Positions 1-7,648 of a DNA stretch of 53,970 nt are shown here, in pieces. Numbering within the stretch: the stretch's first letter is position 1; the number at the start of each line of letters is the position of its first letter. Origin of the DNA: WAOL01 sp964399035 (GTDB lineage Archaea; Thermoproteota; Thermoprotei_A; Sulfolobales; NBVN01); the NCBI GenBank assembly GCA_964399035.1, contig CAYNPH010000052.1, forward strand, positions 1 through 53,970, read 5' to 3'. The notes beneath the pieces are model-generated. The model saw only the letters and a list, made by a program, of their open reading frames with translations, was not told the origin of the DNA and did no database searches. The position numbers and the translations under genes are program-made.

Positions 1-1072
1 TTTTTATCTTGCCTTTGACCATGAATTCCTCTCCATCGACTATGACTGTGGGTTCTGGTTGTAGGAAGTCTTCGTGGAGGTCTGCCTCGACCTTCCCGCC
101 GAAGTGTGAGTTATCGCCTATTGCTACGTGTATGGTTCCCATGATCTTCTCTGCTTCGAGGACGTTGTCGGGGCGTTTGGCGTTGGGGTTCGTGCCTATG
201 CCTAGCTCCGCTATGTTCCTCCTAGCCAGGTACTCGCTACCCTCAGCCGGTGTGTCACCTTGCAGCCCAAGTAGTTCCCTGAAGTGGTCGCCTATCCTGC
301 CCCCGCCCTCGATCTTCGTTACTAGGCCCTTGCTTATGTGGAGGGTCATGTCCTCGGTTAGGCCCGGGTACCAGCCCTTCGGCACTACGAGCACTCCCTC
401 CGCACTGCCTTCTAGGGGCGCTATGTAGACCTCGCCCGCGGGTAGGTTGCCCCACTCGCCGGGCTTCACGTAGAGGCCTACGTCCACGTCCCATACCCTG
501 CCCTCAACGCTTAGCCTTAGGTCCGTGCCGTAGTCGGTGATTATCTTCACGTCGCGCCTCCCGTTGAGCCACGCAGCTATCTTTTCGGACACCTCCTTTA
601 TCTTGCCGTAGTCCGCCGCCATGGGGCCTCCGGGCGCGAACATGTCGGCGGTGAAGCCAGGCATGCTCGCTATCCTCGCGCCCGCCTTGCAGGCTTCCTC
701 CCTAGCCCTAGTGTGTGAGAGGGAGTAAGTCGTGATCGCAACCACGACCTCGAACCTCTTCATTAGGTCAGCCACTTCCGGCGGCGGTTCCGCACCGTTC
801 CTCCCGGTCATCGGGTACGCGTGGAACTCGAACCTACTGTTCGGGAAGGCTTCCTTACCGACCTCGTACACGGCGCGGGCGAGTAGGGTCCTCGCAACCG
901 CGTCCTCTAACTCCTCGGGCACGAGGTTACGCCAGAACTCGCCGTGCGGGTAGTCCGTGAGTACCAGGGCCCCCTCACCGTCCTTGAGGCCCAAGTTGAC
1001 GCGGAACATGTTAATTACGGCCGGCCTGATCTCGTTAATTAACTCCCTAAGCGACTTGCTCAAGACTGACAC
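1..1072 (-). CDS. M29-family aminopeptidase (3' end cut off by the window edge)
   Basis: The open frame has no stop before position 1, so the C-terminus lies outside; 357 codons are visible. Family M29 (AmpS/AmpT-type) enzymes are two-metal aminopeptidases that remove N-terminal residues from short peptides. The sequence shows the family's two best signatures: GNLPAGEVYIAPLEG near residues 208-222, and ELGIGTNPNA (289-298) followed by EKIMGTIHVAIGDN (308-321) and the His-rich NSHFGG / ADLHED stretch (321-335), which should supply the metal-binding Glu and His. Family length is about 370-410 residues, so little is missing. The start is taken as GTG at 1072; TTG at 1063 and ATG at 1009 are in-frame alternatives and no strong ribosome site decides. 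Some M29 relatives are ring-cleaving dioxygenases (NicX type), which cannot be excluded. A peptidase fits the neighbouring peptide importer. Confidence 0.85.
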   Translation of the reverse strand, partial: MSVLSKSLRELINEIRPAVINMFRVNLGLKDGEGALVLTDYPHGEFWRNLVPEELEDAVARTLLARAVYEVGKEAFPNSRFEFHAYPMTGRNGAEPPPEVADLMKRFEVVVAITTYSLSHTRAREEACKAGARIASMPGFTADMFAPGGPMAADYGKIKEVSEKIAAWLNGRRDVKIITDYGTDLRLSVEGRVWDVDVGLYVKPGEWGNLPAGEVYIAPLEGSAEGVLVVPKGWYPGLTEDMTLHISKGLVTKIEGGGRIGDHFRELLGLQGDTPAEGSEYLARRNIAELGIGTNPNAKRPDNVLEAEKIMGTIHVAIGDNSHFGGKVEADLHEDFLQPEPTVIVDGEEFMVKGKIK

Positions 1073-1144
1073 CAAAGAATATTTTGCTGGAGATCAAAAA
1101 GTGTGTTCCCCCACCCATTGAGGCGTGAACGTAGTTTAAGGTGA

Positions 1145-2788
1145 TTACAGCGGCTTCCTGCCCGCCGCGACGTGCAGGAAGGTCAGGCCTGCGGCTAGCG
1201 AAGCGAGGGCGTACGCGGTTAATATGGCCTCGGTCATCGTGAGGGACGCGCCCAAGAACGGGGCTAGGAGCATCAGCACTATGGGCACGCCAACACCTAC
1301 GCCCAGTATCGTCAGCTTAACCACGGTTCTCGCGAACCTAGTGCTCATACTTCCCCTGAAGGAGTACTCACTCCACTCCGATGGGGTGTCGGGGAGCATG
1401 GACGTAGTCACGGAGGAGTTGAGTAGCGAGAACCCCACGTTAAGCAGGGCGGTTACCCCGGCAGCGTACAGCGTTAGGGCGGGGCTACCTGTGAGGTATA
1501 GCGAGGTGCCCGCGACAACGGCGACGGATATGGGGGCCGTTATTAATGAGCACGTGAGGGCCTTCGCTAGCGCCACGTCACGCTTGCTGATTGGCAAGTG
1601 GTAGAGGAGGAGGGCGCCGGAGCCCTCCACGTAGAATACGTTGTCGCTGGCCAGCCCCGAGAACGCCCCTAGGAAGGACGCCATGAAGAACACCATGTAC
1701 GTTGAGTACCTAGCCATTAAGTTACTTGACGAGGCTGTCGGGACGGACATTATTATCGGGAGCACCACTAGGAAGAGCATGTTAGCTAACCTCCTAGGCT
1801 CCCTAGAAAGTAGCTTCAGGTCCTTACGCACCATTGACCACGTCAAGCCACTCACGCTCAGCCCGGCCTCACCCACCCTAACCTTCTTTGTAGGCACTGC
1901 CTTAACCGCCGCGAACTCAGCACCTCCAAGGAACACTGCCGAGATCCTCCTCCTAGCTAGGAGGTAGGCCACCGCAACCAGCACCGCGCTCTCACCCAAG
2001 GACGCGAGCGTCAGTAGGGGGTTAGGGAGCGTGAATAGGGGGCCGACGAAAGGTATTAGGGCTCCCCACGTGCTCAGTACGGGCTCCAAACTCTTCGCGG
2101 CCTCCATCATTATGGATGATGCCCTGTAGAGCAGGAACATCATCATGAAGCTGACCAGCCACGCCACCGTGGAAGCTACCCTCAGCGAGGCCCTCCTCCT
2201 CACGGCGTAGGAGTAGGACCCTAAAGCGATGCCTAGGGAGTAGCTGAACGCGAACGTAGCTAACGCCGCGAGTAACCCTAAGAGCACGTAGGTTCCCGGC
2301 AGGAACCCTTGGATGGCGACGTATGCCGAGACAATGAAGAACGGCACGAATATGAAGGCAAGCGACAGGCCTCCCCAGTACAGGAAGAGCGCGGTGAGGT
2401 ACGCCTTGAGGATCTGCGAGTCCGTTAGCGGGAGCAGGCGTAGTAGATCCACTAAGCCCTCCCTAATGAAGGTCGAGGTGAAGGGGGTTACCTGCATCAG
2501 TGATAAGGCGAATGCAAACCCCACTAAGACCGTTAAGGAGACTGAGAACACCTCCGGCGCCGGTACCTTCGCGTACGTTGCCATCCCTAAGGGCACGCTG
2601 GCTGAGAACGACACTATGGAGTAGAAAATTGCCCCGAGGACATTAGACTTAACTATGGACACGCTCACCTTGCCCCTCGAGGACTTAGCCACGGGGGTGA
2701 AGGCCGACGCGCTAACCCCCCTGAAGCCCCTGAACGTCACCTCCTTCGTCAGGTTCTTCGCTATCTCCAGCGTCATCGACTTAAGCAT
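1145..2788 (-). CDS. ABC-2-type transporter permease
   Basis: A 547-residue polytopic membrane protein. After a polar N-terminus of about 45 residues it has repeated hydrophobic segments (around 45-70, 80-100, 125-160, 165-190, 200-225), a hydrophilic centre near residues 280-320, and a second block of segments (330-545). This two-block layout is common in ABC-2 export permeases. It starts 14 bases after the stop of the adjoining ATPase gene, so the two should be one transcript and one transporter. The substrate cannot be told from sequence; drug, lipid, antibiotic or sodium export are all known for this class. The function rests on topology and the partner ATPase rather than on a recognised motif. 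Confidence 0.75.
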   Translation of the reverse strand: MLKSMTLEIAKNLTKEVTFRGFRGVSASAFTPVAKSSRGKVSVSIVKSNVLGAIFYSIVSFSASVPLGMATYAKVPAPEVFSVSLTVLVGFAFALSLMQVTPFTSTFIREGLVDLLRLLPLTDSQILKAYLTALFLYWGGLSLAFIFVPFFIVSAYVAIQGFLPGTYVLLGLLAALATFAFSYSLGIALGSYSYAVRRRASLRVASTVAWLVSFMMMFLLYRASSIMMEAAKSLEPVLSTWGALIPFVGPLFTLPNPLLTLASLGESAVLVAVAYLLARRRISAVFLGGAEFAAVKAVPTKKVRVGEAGLSVSGLTWSMVRKDLKLLSREPRRLANMLFLVVLPIIMSVPTASSSNLMARYSTYMVFFMASFLGAFSGLASDNVFYVEGSGALLLYHLPISKRDVALAKALTCSLITAPISVAVVAGTSLYLTGSPALTLYAAGVTALLNVGFSLLNSSVTTSMLPDTPSEWSEYSFRGSMSTRFARTVVKLTILGVGVGVPIVLMLLAPFLGASLTMTEAILTAYALASLAAGLTFLHVAAGRKPL

Positions 2789-2802
2789 TGCCTACCCCCA
2801 CC

Positions 2803-3558
2803 TCAAGTCGCTAGCGCCTTAACCAGCTCCTCAACCTCGCTCGAGTACCCGGTGAGTTTAAGGTAGATATCCTCAAGCTCCTTCCCGCCCTCGAGGCTCC
2901 TTAACTCCTCAGGCGTCCCCTCAGCAACTATTCTCCCCTCGTAGATTATCGTTATCCTGTCAGCTATGGCCTCTGCTATGGGGAGTATGTGTGTCGAGAC
3001 CAACACCGCTGACCCGGAGGCTGCCTTCTCCCTCAACCACGTCTTGACGGCCCTAGCGCTCCCGACGTCCAGCCCCGAGAACGCCTCGTCGAGGACCAGT
3101 ACCTGCGGGTCCCTGAGCATTATCGCCGCCAGCATGACCTTCCTCTTGTTGCCGTGGCTTAGCTCACCGACCAGCTTCCCAACATGCTCCTCAAGCCCCA
3201 GCGCCTTAATTACTGCGGCGAACCTCTCCCTAGGAGGCCTTACGCCGTACACTGAGAGCAGGAATTCGAGGTACTCAGTCACTTCAAGGGACTCGTAAAC
3301 TAGGGGGTCCTCAGGGACGTAGCCAACAATCCTCCTGGCACTGATGGGGTCCTCCGCCGGGTTAACGCCGTCCACCTTAACCGCGCCTTGCTCGGGCCTC
3401 ACGATCCCTATGCTCATCTTGAATAGTGTTGACTTCCCCGACCCGTTAGGGCCCAGGAGTACCCTGACCTCCCCCTCCTTAACGCTGAGGTTCACTCCCT
3501 TAACCACGGGCTTCCCGCCGTAGTACTTCCAGACATTCACGTACTCCACGCCGGGCAC
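2803..3558 (-). CDS. ABC transporter ATP-binding protein (export type)
   Basis: A complete 251-residue nucleotide-binding subunit. Visible motifs in order are Walker A GPNGSGKST (about 38-46), a Q-loop replaced by the region VGYVPEDPLVYESLEVTEY, the signature LSHGNKRK (a variant of LSGGQ), Walker B VLVLDEAFSGLD (about 154-165) and the switch His in STHI. The LSHGNKRK form and the C-terminal extension (EGGKELEDIYLKLTG) are typical of ABC-2 exporter ATPases of the CcmA/NatA group. It is the first gene of a two-gene unit with the permease at 1145-2788. The start codon lies just downstream of a TATA-like box that overlaps a perfect palindrome (3591-3606), which suggests control by a local repressor. 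No regulator gene is adjacent. Confidence 0.9.
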   Translation of the reverse strand: MPGVEYVNVWKYYGGKPVVKGVNLSVKEGEVRVLLGPNGSGKSTLFKMSIGIVRPEQGAVKVDGVNPAEDPISARRIVGYVPEDPLVYESLEVTEYLEFLLSVYGVRPPRERFAAVIKALGLEEHVGKLVGELSHGNKRKVMLAAIMLRDPQVLVLDEAFSGLDVGSARAVKTWLREKAASGSAVLVSTHILPIAEAIADRITIIYEGRIVAEGTPEELRSLEGGKELEDIYLKLTGYSSEVEELVKALAT

Positions 3559-3590
3559 GTTCCCTACCCCAACGACTCCTACCTGAGAGA

Positions 3591-3606
3591 TATATCGATC
3601 GATATA
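3591..3606. promoter_or_regulatory. 16-bp perfect palindrome over the promoter of the ABC export genes
   Basis: The sequence TATATCGATCGATATA is identical to its reverse complement over all 16 bases. On the minus strand it runs into TTTTATATC, a reasonable archaeal TATA box about 35-45 bases before the ATPase start codon (3558). A symmetric site over a TATA box is the expected layout for a dimeric repressor that blocks TBP or TFB binding. GntR- or PadR-like regulators often control small ABC exporters, but none is encoded next to this site, so its binding protein is unknown. Confidence 0.5.
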
Positions 3607-3689
3607 AAAGCATTGCTAACCAAACACCACTAGCAACTAAGGCGTTAGGGATTCAGAAAACACTGGCTAAGGAAGGAAAGCACGTTCAC

Positions 3690-4670
3690 TCAAGAACTAG
3701 CGCGCCAGCATCTCACGAAGTGACCGTTACCCACGTCAATTAATTCTGGTTCCTCACGCTTACAGCGCTCCTCAGCGTAAGGGCACCTCGGGTGAAGCCT
3801 ACAGCCTGGAGGCACGTTCACGGCGCTTGGGGGTTCGCCGGGCAGGATTATCCTCTTCTTAAGCTTCCTTAACCTAGGGTCGGGCTCAGGTACTGCTGAT
3901 AGGAGTGCTTGGGCGTAGGGGTGTTGTGGGTTCGTGAAGAGTTCTTCAGTGGGTGCTGCCTCGACGATCTTGCCTAAGTACATGACGTAGACGTAGTCGC
4001 TTATGTACCTCACGACTGAGAGGTCATGCGTTATTAGGAGGTATGATAGCTTCATCTCCTCCTTCAGGTCAGCCAGCAGGTTCAGTATTTGGGCTTGAAC
4101 CGACACGTCGAGGGCTGATGTTGGTTCGTCGAGGACCACTAGCTTGGGCTTTAGCGCTATAGCCCTAGCTATCGCTACCCTCTGCGCCTGCCCACCGCTT
4201 AGGTCGTAGGGGTACCTCCTCAGCACGTCCTTAGGTAGGCCGACCTTCGTGAGTAGATCCTTAACCGTCTCAGCGATTTCCCTCCTACTCATGTTCGTGT
4301 GTGTTTTGAGGGGCTCCGCGACTATGTCCTCGACCTTCATCCTAGGGTTTAGGGATAGGAACGGGTTCTGGAAAACCGCTTGTACGTTCCTCCTGTACTT
4401 CCTTAGGCGCCTGCCCTTCAGCTTCGTTACGTCCTCACCCATGAAGAGTATCTTACCTGCTGTTGGCTCATGTAGCTTCAGAATGCACCGGGCAGTCGTC
4501 GTTTTCCCGCTCCCTGACTCACCGACTAACGCGACCACCGTGTTCTCCTCGATGTTAATGTCCACGCCGTCGACAGCCTTAACCCACCCGACGACCCTGC
4601 CTAGTAAGCCTGACCTTATTGGGAAGTACTTCCTCAGCTCCTTAACCTCGAGCATCGCCACCTCACTCAC
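3690..4670 (-). CDS. dppF: Peptide/oligopeptide ABC importer ATP-binding protein (OppF/DppF-like)
   Basis: The second ATPase of a dipeptide/oligopeptide importer, 326 residues as expected. It carries Walker A GESGSGKTT, the Q-loop region AVFQNPFLSLNPRMKVED, the signature LSGGQAQRVAIARA, Walker B LVVLDEPTSALD and the switch His in LLITHDLSVV. The C-terminal oligopeptide/dipeptide domain contains the cysteine set PPGCRLHPRCPYAEERC, which in many OppD/OppF proteins is thought to bind an Fe-S cluster. The gene begins inside the last codons of the OppD-like gene (8-base overlap), so translation is probably coupled. The start could also be the ATG five codons downstream at 4655. It is last in the operon 9418-3690. 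Confidence 0.93.
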   Translation of the reverse strand: MSEVAMLEVKELRKYFPIRSGLLGRVVGWVKAVDGVDINIEENTVVALVGESGSGKTTTARCILKLHEPTAGKILFMGEDVTKLKGRRLRKYRRNVQAVFQNPFLSLNPRMKVEDIVAEPLKTHTNMSRREIAETVKDLLTKVGLPKDVLRRYPYDLSGGQAQRVAIARAIALKPKLVVLDEPTSALDVSVQAQILNLLADLKEEMKLSYLLITHDLSVVRYISDYVYVMYLGKIVEAAPTEELFTNPQHPYAQALLSAVPEPDPRLRKLKKRIILPGEPPSAVNVPPGCRLHPRCPYAEERCKREEPELIDVGNGHFVRCWRASS

Positions 4671-5655
4671 CCCCTCCGCTCAAGTACTTCACGCACGCCA
4701 CCCTGTGCCCCGGCCTAACCTCTATGAGTGGCGGCATCTTACCGCACTCGTCCCTAGCCTCCTCGCACCTAGGCTGGAACGGGCACCCGGGCGGCGGGTG
4801 CCTAGGGTCGGGGAGGGTTCCGGGTATGTGCCTAAGCTTCCGCACCTTGGAGTGGGCTCTAGGCACGCACTCCAGTAACTTCCTGGTGTAGGGGTGGAGG
4901 GGGTTCAGGAGCACGTCCTCTACGCCCCCCTCCTCAAGCAACTTACCCGCGTACAGCACGGCTATCCTGTCACACACTTCGGCCGCGACCCCTAGGTTGT
5001 GCGTTATGAAGAGCATGGAGAGGCCGAACTCCTCCTTGAGCTTCGTGAGGAGGTCAAGTATCTGCGCTTGGAGGGTGACGTCAAGCATCGTCGTGGGTTC
5101 GTCGGCTATGAGTAGCTCGGGGTTCGGTGAGAGCGCCACCGCTATCGACGCCCTCTGGAGCATCCCGCCGCTGAGTTCGTGCGGGTATGACTTAAGCACC
5201 CTCTCCGGATCCGGTAGCCCGACCTTCTTGAGCAGGTCGATCGATATTCTCTTAACCTCCTCCTTGTCCTTCACCCCTATGTGGTGTCTGATCACGTCAC
5301 CCATTTGCTCACCTATCGTGAATAGCGGGTTGAAGGTCGCTGCGGGGTCCTGGAATATTATCGATACTTTCCTCCCGACGTACTTGCTTAGGTCGTCGCC
5401 CTTCAGCCTCGTCACGTCCTCGCCCCTGAACAGTATCTGGCCCGAGACCCTCGCGTTGGGGGGTAGGGCATGCGCCACCGCCAGCCCTATCGTTGACTTG
5501 CCGCTGCCTGACTCACCCACTAAGCACACGGACTCCCTCTCCCTAATCACTAGTGAGACGTCCCTGACGGCGTGCACGATCCCCGTTAGCGTGTAGTACT
5601 TGATGGTGAGGTTCCTTAACTCAAGAACGTGTTTCCTCCCGTCTGGCCCCGACAT
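4663..5655 (-). CDS. dppD: Peptide/oligopeptide ABC importer ATP-binding protein (OppD/DppD-like)
   Basis: The first ATPase of the peptide importer, 330 residues. Motifs are Walker A GESGSGKST, the Q-loop stretch SIIFQDPAATFNPLFTIGEQ, the signature LSGGMLQRASIA, Walker B LLIADEPTTMLD and LFITHNLGVA. The C-terminal cysteines PPGCPFQPRCEEARDEC match the OppD/OppF C-terminal domain. The site GGGGGTG lies six bases before its ATG. It follows the DppC-like permease with three bases between and overlaps the OppF-like gene by eight. The two ATPases should form the heterodimeric motor on the cytoplasmic side of the two permeases. Confidence 0.93.
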   Translation of the reverse strand: MSGPDGRKHVLELRNLTIKYYTLTGIVHAVRDVSLVIRERESVCLVGESGSGKSTIGLAVAHALPPNARVSGQILFRGEDVTRLKGDDLSKYVGRKVSIIFQDPAATFNPLFTIGEQMGDVIRHHIGVKDKEEVKRISIDLLKKVGLPDPERVLKSYPHELSGGMLQRASIAVALSPNPELLIADEPTTMLDVTLQAQILDLLTKLKEEFGLSMLFITHNLGVAAEVCDRIAVLYAGKLLEEGGVEDVLLNPLHPYTRKLLECVPRAHSKVRKLRHIPGTLPDPRHPPPGCPFQPRCEEARDECGKMPPLIEVRPGHRVACVKYLSGGGE

Positions 5656-5658
5656 GCT

Positions 5659-6540
5659 TCACACCCCCTTCATTATTAGGGCCTTCCTGAGCCTCGGGTC
5701 CATCGCTTCCCTGACGGCGTCGGCGAGTAGGTTGAAGCCCAGCACGGTTATCACGATGGCTAGGCCGGGGAAGAAGGAGATCCACCAAGCCCTGTTGATT
5801 GACTGCCACCCCATGCTAACCAGTAAGCCCCACTCAGGAGTTGGTGGCGGGACACCTACGCCGAGGAAGCTCAGGCCCGCCGCCTCGAGGATCGCTGACC
5901 CCATGTCTAGGGCTGCCTGCACGGTTATGGGTGTGAGGGCGTTGGGGAGGATGTGCTTGAACATTATCGTTAGTGACCCTAACCCCATCACCCTGGCGGC
6001 GTCCACGTAAGGTAAGCTCTTTATGGAGTTCACCTGCACGAATATTAGCCGCGCGTACCACGGCCACCACGAGATGGCTAGCGCGACGATCGTGTTCGTT
6101 AAGCCCCTGCCGAGCGTGGCGGCTAACGCTATCGCTAGCAGGAGGGGCGGGAAAGCAAGGAACATGTCGGTTATCCTCATGAGGGCAGTGCCTACCTTAC
6201 CCCCAACGTACCCGGCAACCAAGCCCACCGGGATGCCTATCAGGAGGGCTAGGCCCACAACGCCGACAGCGATCATCAGGGAGAACCTAGTGCCTAGGAG
6301 GACTCTGTTGAACATGTCCCTCCCGTACTCGTCCGTGCCGAAGGGGTGCTGGAGGGAGGGTGGGAGGAAACGGTCCTTCACGTTATAGGCTATTCCCCAC
6401 GCCTCCTCAGGCCTCGTTAGGATGTATGGGGCTATGAGCCCGACGACAACGAAGGTAACGACTATTATGAGGCCCAGCATGGAGACGGGGTTCCGCCTTA
6501 TCATGCGGAACATTATCCTGAGTTCTGATGGGGACGACAT
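5659..6540 (-). CDS. dppC: Peptide/oligopeptide ABC importer permease (DppC-like)
   Basis: An integral membrane subunit of about 293 residues. It opens with the DppC/OppC N-terminal helix (IRRNPVSMLGLIIVV), followed by the periplasmic-side motif HPFGTDEYGRDMFNRVLLG that marks this subfamily, and a binding-protein-dependent transport domain with the EAA-type loop (EAAGLSFLGVGVPPPTPEWG). The start is the ATG at 6540, whose A is the last base of the upstream TGA stop (TGATG arrangement), a clear sign of coupled translation with the DppB-like gene. A GTG one codon earlier is the alternative. It pairs with the DppB-like protein to form the channel. Confidence 0.93.
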   Translation of the reverse strand: MSSPSELRIMFRMIRRNPVSMLGLIIVVTFVVVGLIAPYILTRPEEAWGIAYNVKDRFLPPSLQHPFGTDEYGRDMFNRVLLGTRFSLMIAVGVVGLALLIGIPVGLVAGYVGGKVGTALMRITDMFLAFPPLLLAIALAATLGRGLTNTIVALAISWWPWYARLIFVQVNSIKSLPYVDAARVMGLGSLTIMFKHILPNALTPITVQAALDMGSAILEAAGLSFLGVGVPPPTPEWGLLVSMGWQSINRAWWISFFPGLAIVITVLGFNLLADAVREAMDPRLRKALIMKGV

Positions 6541-7562
6541 CACAGCCTCACCCTCGGGTCAATTATCGCGTGTACTATGTCCACGATCATGTTGATGACC
6601 GAGTAGAATATCGCGACGATCACGATGACCCCCACGATGGCTGGGTAGTCGAAGCTCAGGAGCGACATCGCCGCGTAAAAACCTATGCCGGGCCACACGA
6701 AGATCAGCTCAACCATGAACGCGCCGATTATGGTGTAGCCGAAGGATAGGCCCAGCGAAGCTATTACGGGCGCTATCGCGTTCTTTAACGCGTACTTGAA
6801 CGTGACTAGCTTCCCCGGCAAACCCCAAGCCCTAGCCGCCCTGATGTACTGCTCGTTCAGCACCTCAACCATTAACGCCCTCGTCATCCTGGCGCAGAGG
6901 CTCATTGGGTAGAGGGACAGCACCGTTGCCGGGAGTATCATGTGCCTTAGGACGTCAAGGAACACAGGTATATTGCCCTCGATTAAGGCGTCGAGTAAGT
7001 AGAACCCTGTTATGGGGTGGAACCCTGTCCTGAGGACCAGTATCTCATCAACGCGCTTCGCCGCCGGCAGTATGTGGAGCCAGCTCCCGAAGACTAACTG
7101 CACGATGAGGGCCAGCCAGAACACCGGGACCGAGGCTCCGAGCACCGTGAGTATCCTTATTATGTGGTCGGCGAGCCTATCCCTCCTCAACGCGGCGTAG
7201 ACACCGAGGGGTATGCCGATGACCACCGCTATCACGAACGCCGCTATGACTAACTCAAGCGTGGCCGGCAACGCCGATAGCACGTCATGCAGTACCGGTG
7301 ACCTAGTTCTCCACGAGACTCCCCAGTCACCGCGTACGAAGTTCAGCAGGTAATAGTATAGTTGAACGTATATCGGGTCATTCAGGTGTAGTTCCTTTCT
7401 AGCCTTCTCTATCTGCTCCATGGTTGCGTGGGGCCCGGCCCACAGTAGTTCAGGGTGCGCGGGTATTAACCTAGTTATCACGAAGGTTATGATAAGGACG
7501 CCGAAAACAACGAGGATGAGTAGGGCGACCCTCTTCACAATGTATTCCTTACTTACGGGCAT
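6540..7562 (-). CDS. dppB: Peptide/oligopeptide ABC importer permease (DppB-like)
   Basis: A 340-residue permease with the classical DppB N-terminus: a first helix (LLILVVFGVLIITFVITRLIP), then LHLNDPIYVQLYYYLLNFVRGDWG and the following ABC permease domain. The conserved loop near the end (NEQYIRAARAWGLPGKLVTFKYALKNAIAPVI) is the EAA motif that docks the ATPases. It is followed in coupled fashion by DppC-like. A GGTGTGAG site sits directly before the ATG. The upstream gap to the binding-protein gene is 86 bases, so the two may share one transcript, with the binding protein made in excess as is common. Confidence 0.93.
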   Translation of the reverse strand: MPVSKEYIVKRVALLILVVFGVLIITFVITRLIPAHPELLWAGPHATMEQIEKARKELHLNDPIYVQLYYYLLNFVRGDWGVSWRTRSPVLHDVLSALPATLELVIAAFVIAVVIGIPLGVYAALRRDRLADHIIRILTVLGASVPVFWLALIVQLVFGSWLHILPAAKRVDEILVLRTGFHPITGFYLLDALIEGNIPVFLDVLRHMILPATVLSLYPMSLCARMTRALMVEVLNEQYIRAARAWGLPGKLVTFKYALKNAIAPVIASLGLSFGYTIIGAFMVELIFVWPGIGFYAAMSLLSFDYPAIVGVIVIVAIFYSVINMIVDIVHAIIDPRVRL

Positions 7563-7648
7563 GGCTCACACCACCGCGACCTCCGCACTTGATGTGGGGG
7601 TGAGGGGCTTGAGGAAAAAGGCTTGGTTTTTAAAGCCCTGAGATCGGG

